A stretch of DNA of 8,934 nucleotides from an uncultured Clostridia bacterium. GTDB lineage: Bacteria; Bacillota; Clostridia; Christensenellales; Aristaeellaceae. A program made the position numbers and the translations under genes. The DNA lies in assembly GCA_946626395.1 (NCBI GenBank), contig CAMOUF010000089.1, positions 1-8,934 of the forward strand. The letters are read 5' to 3'. Shown here piece by piece: positions 7,439-8,934 of this stretch. Within the stretch, counting starts at the first letter, position 1. Each line of letters opens with the position of its first letter. The notes beneath the pieces were generated by a model. The model did no database searches. It was not told the DNA's origin and saw only the letters and a program-made list of their open reading frames with translations.

Positions 7439-7462
7439 CCCCCGGCAAAGCCGGGGGCTTTT
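7439..7462 (+). terminator. Intrinsic terminator of the S15 peptidase gene
   Basis: CCCCCGGC (7439-7446) pairs with GCCGGGGG (7450-7457) around an AAA loop, followed by CTTTT. The 8-bp all-GC stem begins 24 nt after the TAA stop codon. The T-tract is short, but the stem is very stable. Confidence 0.88.
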
Positions 7463-7518
7463 CATATTCTTCTGTTCCTGGCAGGCGTGAATACGTTCCG
7501 TCAATTCCGCAGGGAGGT

Positions 7519-7582
7519 GTGTTTCTTCTTAATTTAATAAGTATTGTTATCCTTGTATCAAATTATTTCATCATAAAGATAC
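7519..7582. other. Sharply AT-rich intergenic patch
   Basis: About 64 bp that are roughly three-quarters A+T or more, inside a GC-rich window. It lies between the S15 terminator and the small downstream protein. It probably holds that gene's promoter: TTG-type -35 candidates exist at 7544 and 7553, but none pairs with a good -10 at 16-18 bp, so no promoter is called. A frame here would encode a hydrophobic stretch beginning FLLNLISIVIL, but its only plausible start (GTG 7519) sits 1 nt after the AGGGAGG, too close to be a normal ribosome-binding site. Confidence 0.4.
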
Positions 7583-7624
7583 GGGTTAGGCATCCTGAAA
7601 CGTCTAATAGGTGGAACGTTACAG

Positions 7625-7631
7625 AAGGAGG
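7625..7631 (+). promoter_or_regulatory. Ribosome-binding site in front of the TTG start of the small protein gene
   Basis: AAGGAGG is followed after 8 nt by TTG at 7640, an ideal spacing. The frame is also open upstream to 7577, where these bases would read Lys-Glu-Ala-Lys-Ala. The match could therefore be a chance feature of older coding sequence. Confidence 0.55.
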
Positions 7632-7639
7632 CGAAAGCC

Positions 7640-8029
7640 TTGGATCGAGACGATTTTGCCAAGGAAGCAGATACAGGGAGCGTAGAGCTGACCGATTGCA
7701 CTTTGCGTATCCATCGCCTTCGCTTTTCGCAGCTGACTACCTTTGTTGATATCAGTCTGATTCCAAATCATAATACCCGGAAAGCTGCCCAGGAATTGGT
7801 GGAACGCTTTGGCGCCATCCATCTGGTGGATGAAAGCGGAGCACCCCTGGTCTATTCCTCCATGGACTATACGTTCAGCCCGAATCCCTGGACAACGAAG
7901 CACTGGAAGGACAATGATTATTGGGCCTGCACTTATAGGATCGAAATGCCAGGGCGGCAAATTTGGCCGGAACGAATCCGCCTGATGACAGAACACGGAG
8001 AGATTCTTAGCTTGAGAATAGACCAGTGA
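7640..8029 (+). CDS. Small hypothetical protein, possibly the C-terminal remnant of a larger protein
   Basis: A protein of 129 aa from a TTG start. It has no signal peptide, transmembrane segment or catalytic motif. From about residue 15 it reads like one beta-sandwich domain: alternating strands (VELTDCTLRIHRL, TTFVDISLIP), a helix (TRKAAQELVERF), then DESGAPLVYSS and a closing half with a Pro-Gly-rich hairpin and 'IRLMTEHGEILSLRI'. This pattern recalls the C-terminal Ig-like domains of Firmicutes anti-sigma-factor-like membrane proteins (DUF4179/DUF5643 type), but that is only an impression from the sequence. Those proteins carry an N-terminal cytoplasmic part and a membrane helix, both absent here. 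The frame stays open upstream to 7577 without an ATG or GTG, which suggests a 5'-truncated gene; the well-spaced ribosome-binding site argues that a short protein may still be made. No function is assigned. Confidence 0.55.
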   Translation: MDRDDFAKEADTGSVELTDCTLRIHRLRFSQLTTFVDISLIPNHNTRKAAQELVERFGAIHLVDESGAPLVYSSMDYTFSPNPWTTKHWKDNDYWACTYRIEMPGRQIWPERIRLMTEHGEILSLRIDQ

Positions 8030-8032
8030 ATC

Positions 8033-8077
8033 AAGAACGAAGCCTTTTCACCTCCCGGGGTATCCGGAGGGTTCTTT
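8033..8077 (+). terminator. Probable + strand terminator hairpin after the small protein gene
   Basis: CCTCCCGG (8051-8058) pairs with CCGGAGG (8064-8070), with one bulged C and a 5-nt loop, followed by GTTCTTT. An outer AAGAAC (8033-8038) can pair with GTTCTT (8071-8076). The T-tract is interrupted, so termination strength is uncertain. Confidence 0.5.
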
Positions 8078-8096
8078 GCGTCGGAATTTCCAAGAA

Positions 8097-8130
8097 CAAA
8101 AAAGAAGCTAACCGTATAGATTAGCTTCTT
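8097..8130 (-). terminator. rRNA operon terminator
   Basis: Read on the - strand, AAGAAGCTAA (complement of 8121-8130) pairs perfectly over 10 bp with TTAGCTTCTT (complement of 8102-8111) around a 9-nt loop, and the stem runs into T6 (complement of 8098-8103). It starts 8 nt beyond the 3' end of 5S rRNA, as expected for the end of an rrn operon. On the + strand no T-run follows, so it works leftward only. Confidence 0.9.
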
Positions 8131-8138
8131 CAATGGAA

Positions 8139-8254
<116 letters not shown>

Positions 8255-8561
8255 AATCTTATCCAAACCCTTGCGGATTTGTCTTCTGCTTGCGGGCTGA
8301 GGTCGGTGTTTTCACTCATCATACTTGCCCAAGGTATCGTTGCTTCCTCTGGAAGTCTTCCTCTTCCTTGGGGTCCCTTTCGGTCGATCCCCTGCTAAAA
8401 AGCTGCTCGCTTTCCGTACGCCGCGTTCTTTCGCGTCAAGTTCAATGCGTGCTACGATTTCGTCTCGCTTTCGCTCCCTACTCTCGCCCGCTGTCGCACC
8501 TTGACAACTGCACAAGTGAAAGACATTTCATCTCTTAGACCTTCGTCTCAGTCTCGCTGAA
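8255..8561 (-). other. 23S-5S internal transcribed spacer without tRNA
   Basis: 307 nt between 23S and 5S rRNA, transcribed on the - strand. I see no tRNA cloverleaf or protein gene that I believe. It is rich in small hairpins: a 7-bp stem closed by a GCAA tetraloop just before 5S (8264-8281); a GGGG/CCCC hairpin with an inner CCGAAAGG cap (8370-8392); the short inverted repeat GGAAG/CTTCC (8351-8361); and a GCGAAAGC-type mini-hairpin within 8461-8475. The - strand TGTGCAGTTGTCAAGGTG segment resembles the conserved box seen in many Firmicutes rRNA spacers. These are plausible RNase processing sites. Confidence 0.75.

Positions 8562-8934
<373 letters not shown>

Noticed and set aside
8312..8515. 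67-codon basic open frame on the - strand in the 23S-5S spacer (contains ERKRDEIVARIELDAKERG)
   Set aside because: It lies in transcribed rRNA spacer and is made of repeated GCGA/GAAA words that read as Arg/Glu/Lys. I found no ribosome-binding site. It resembles the spurious proteins often annotated in rRNA spacers.

Overview
The window looks like chromosomal DNA from a moderately GC-rich (a little under 60 % by eye) Firmicutes/Clostridia-type bacterium, probably a gut or rumen anaerobe. The evidence is the AGGAGG ribosome-binding sites, TTG starts, near-consensus sigma-A promoters, a BspA-type (LRR_5) surface protein, a DegV-family lipid-binding protein, and 5S/23S rRNA of Gram-positive type. 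I cannot name the species.

Layout. An intrinsic terminator at about 20-46 closes a gene outside the window. Next, on the + strand, come (1) a 1293-aa secreted multidomain protein (117-3998), with a signal peptide, a beta-helix-like N-terminal region, a duplicated block of about 426 residues of beta-sandwich-like modules, and a short BspA-type leucine-rich cap; (2) a DegV/FakB-type fatty-acid-binding protein (4090-4977), with its own TTGACA-17-TATAAT promoter and a strong terminator; (3) a 731-aa exported Xaa-Pro dipeptidyl-peptidase-like serine hydrolase of family S15 (5220-7415), again with its own promoter and terminator; and (4) a small 129-aa protein (7640-8029) that may be the 3' remnant of a longer gene, preceded by a sharply AT-rich patch.

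The right end is the distal part of an rRNA operon on the - strand: a partial 23S gene (8562 to the window end), a 307-nt 23S-5S spacer without tRNA, a 116-nt 5S gene (8139-8254) and its terminator (8097-8130). The protein genes and the rRNA operon therefore converge, with terminator-like hairpins for both directions in the 109-bp gap.

How the genes work together. Genes 2 and 3, and probably 1, are separate transcription units, so no operon-level pathway is evident. Broadly, the window codes for an exported surface or adhesin-like protein, an exported proline-specific peptidase and a lipid-handling protein, which fits a peptide-scavenging host-associated anaerobe. I do not see a clear undescribed defence, mobile or biosynthetic system. 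The most unusual items are the architecture of the large secreted protein, the domain-trimmed exported PepX-like enzyme, the dyads placed at both promoter start sites, and non-compensated changes in the last 55 nt of the 23S gene at the window edge.
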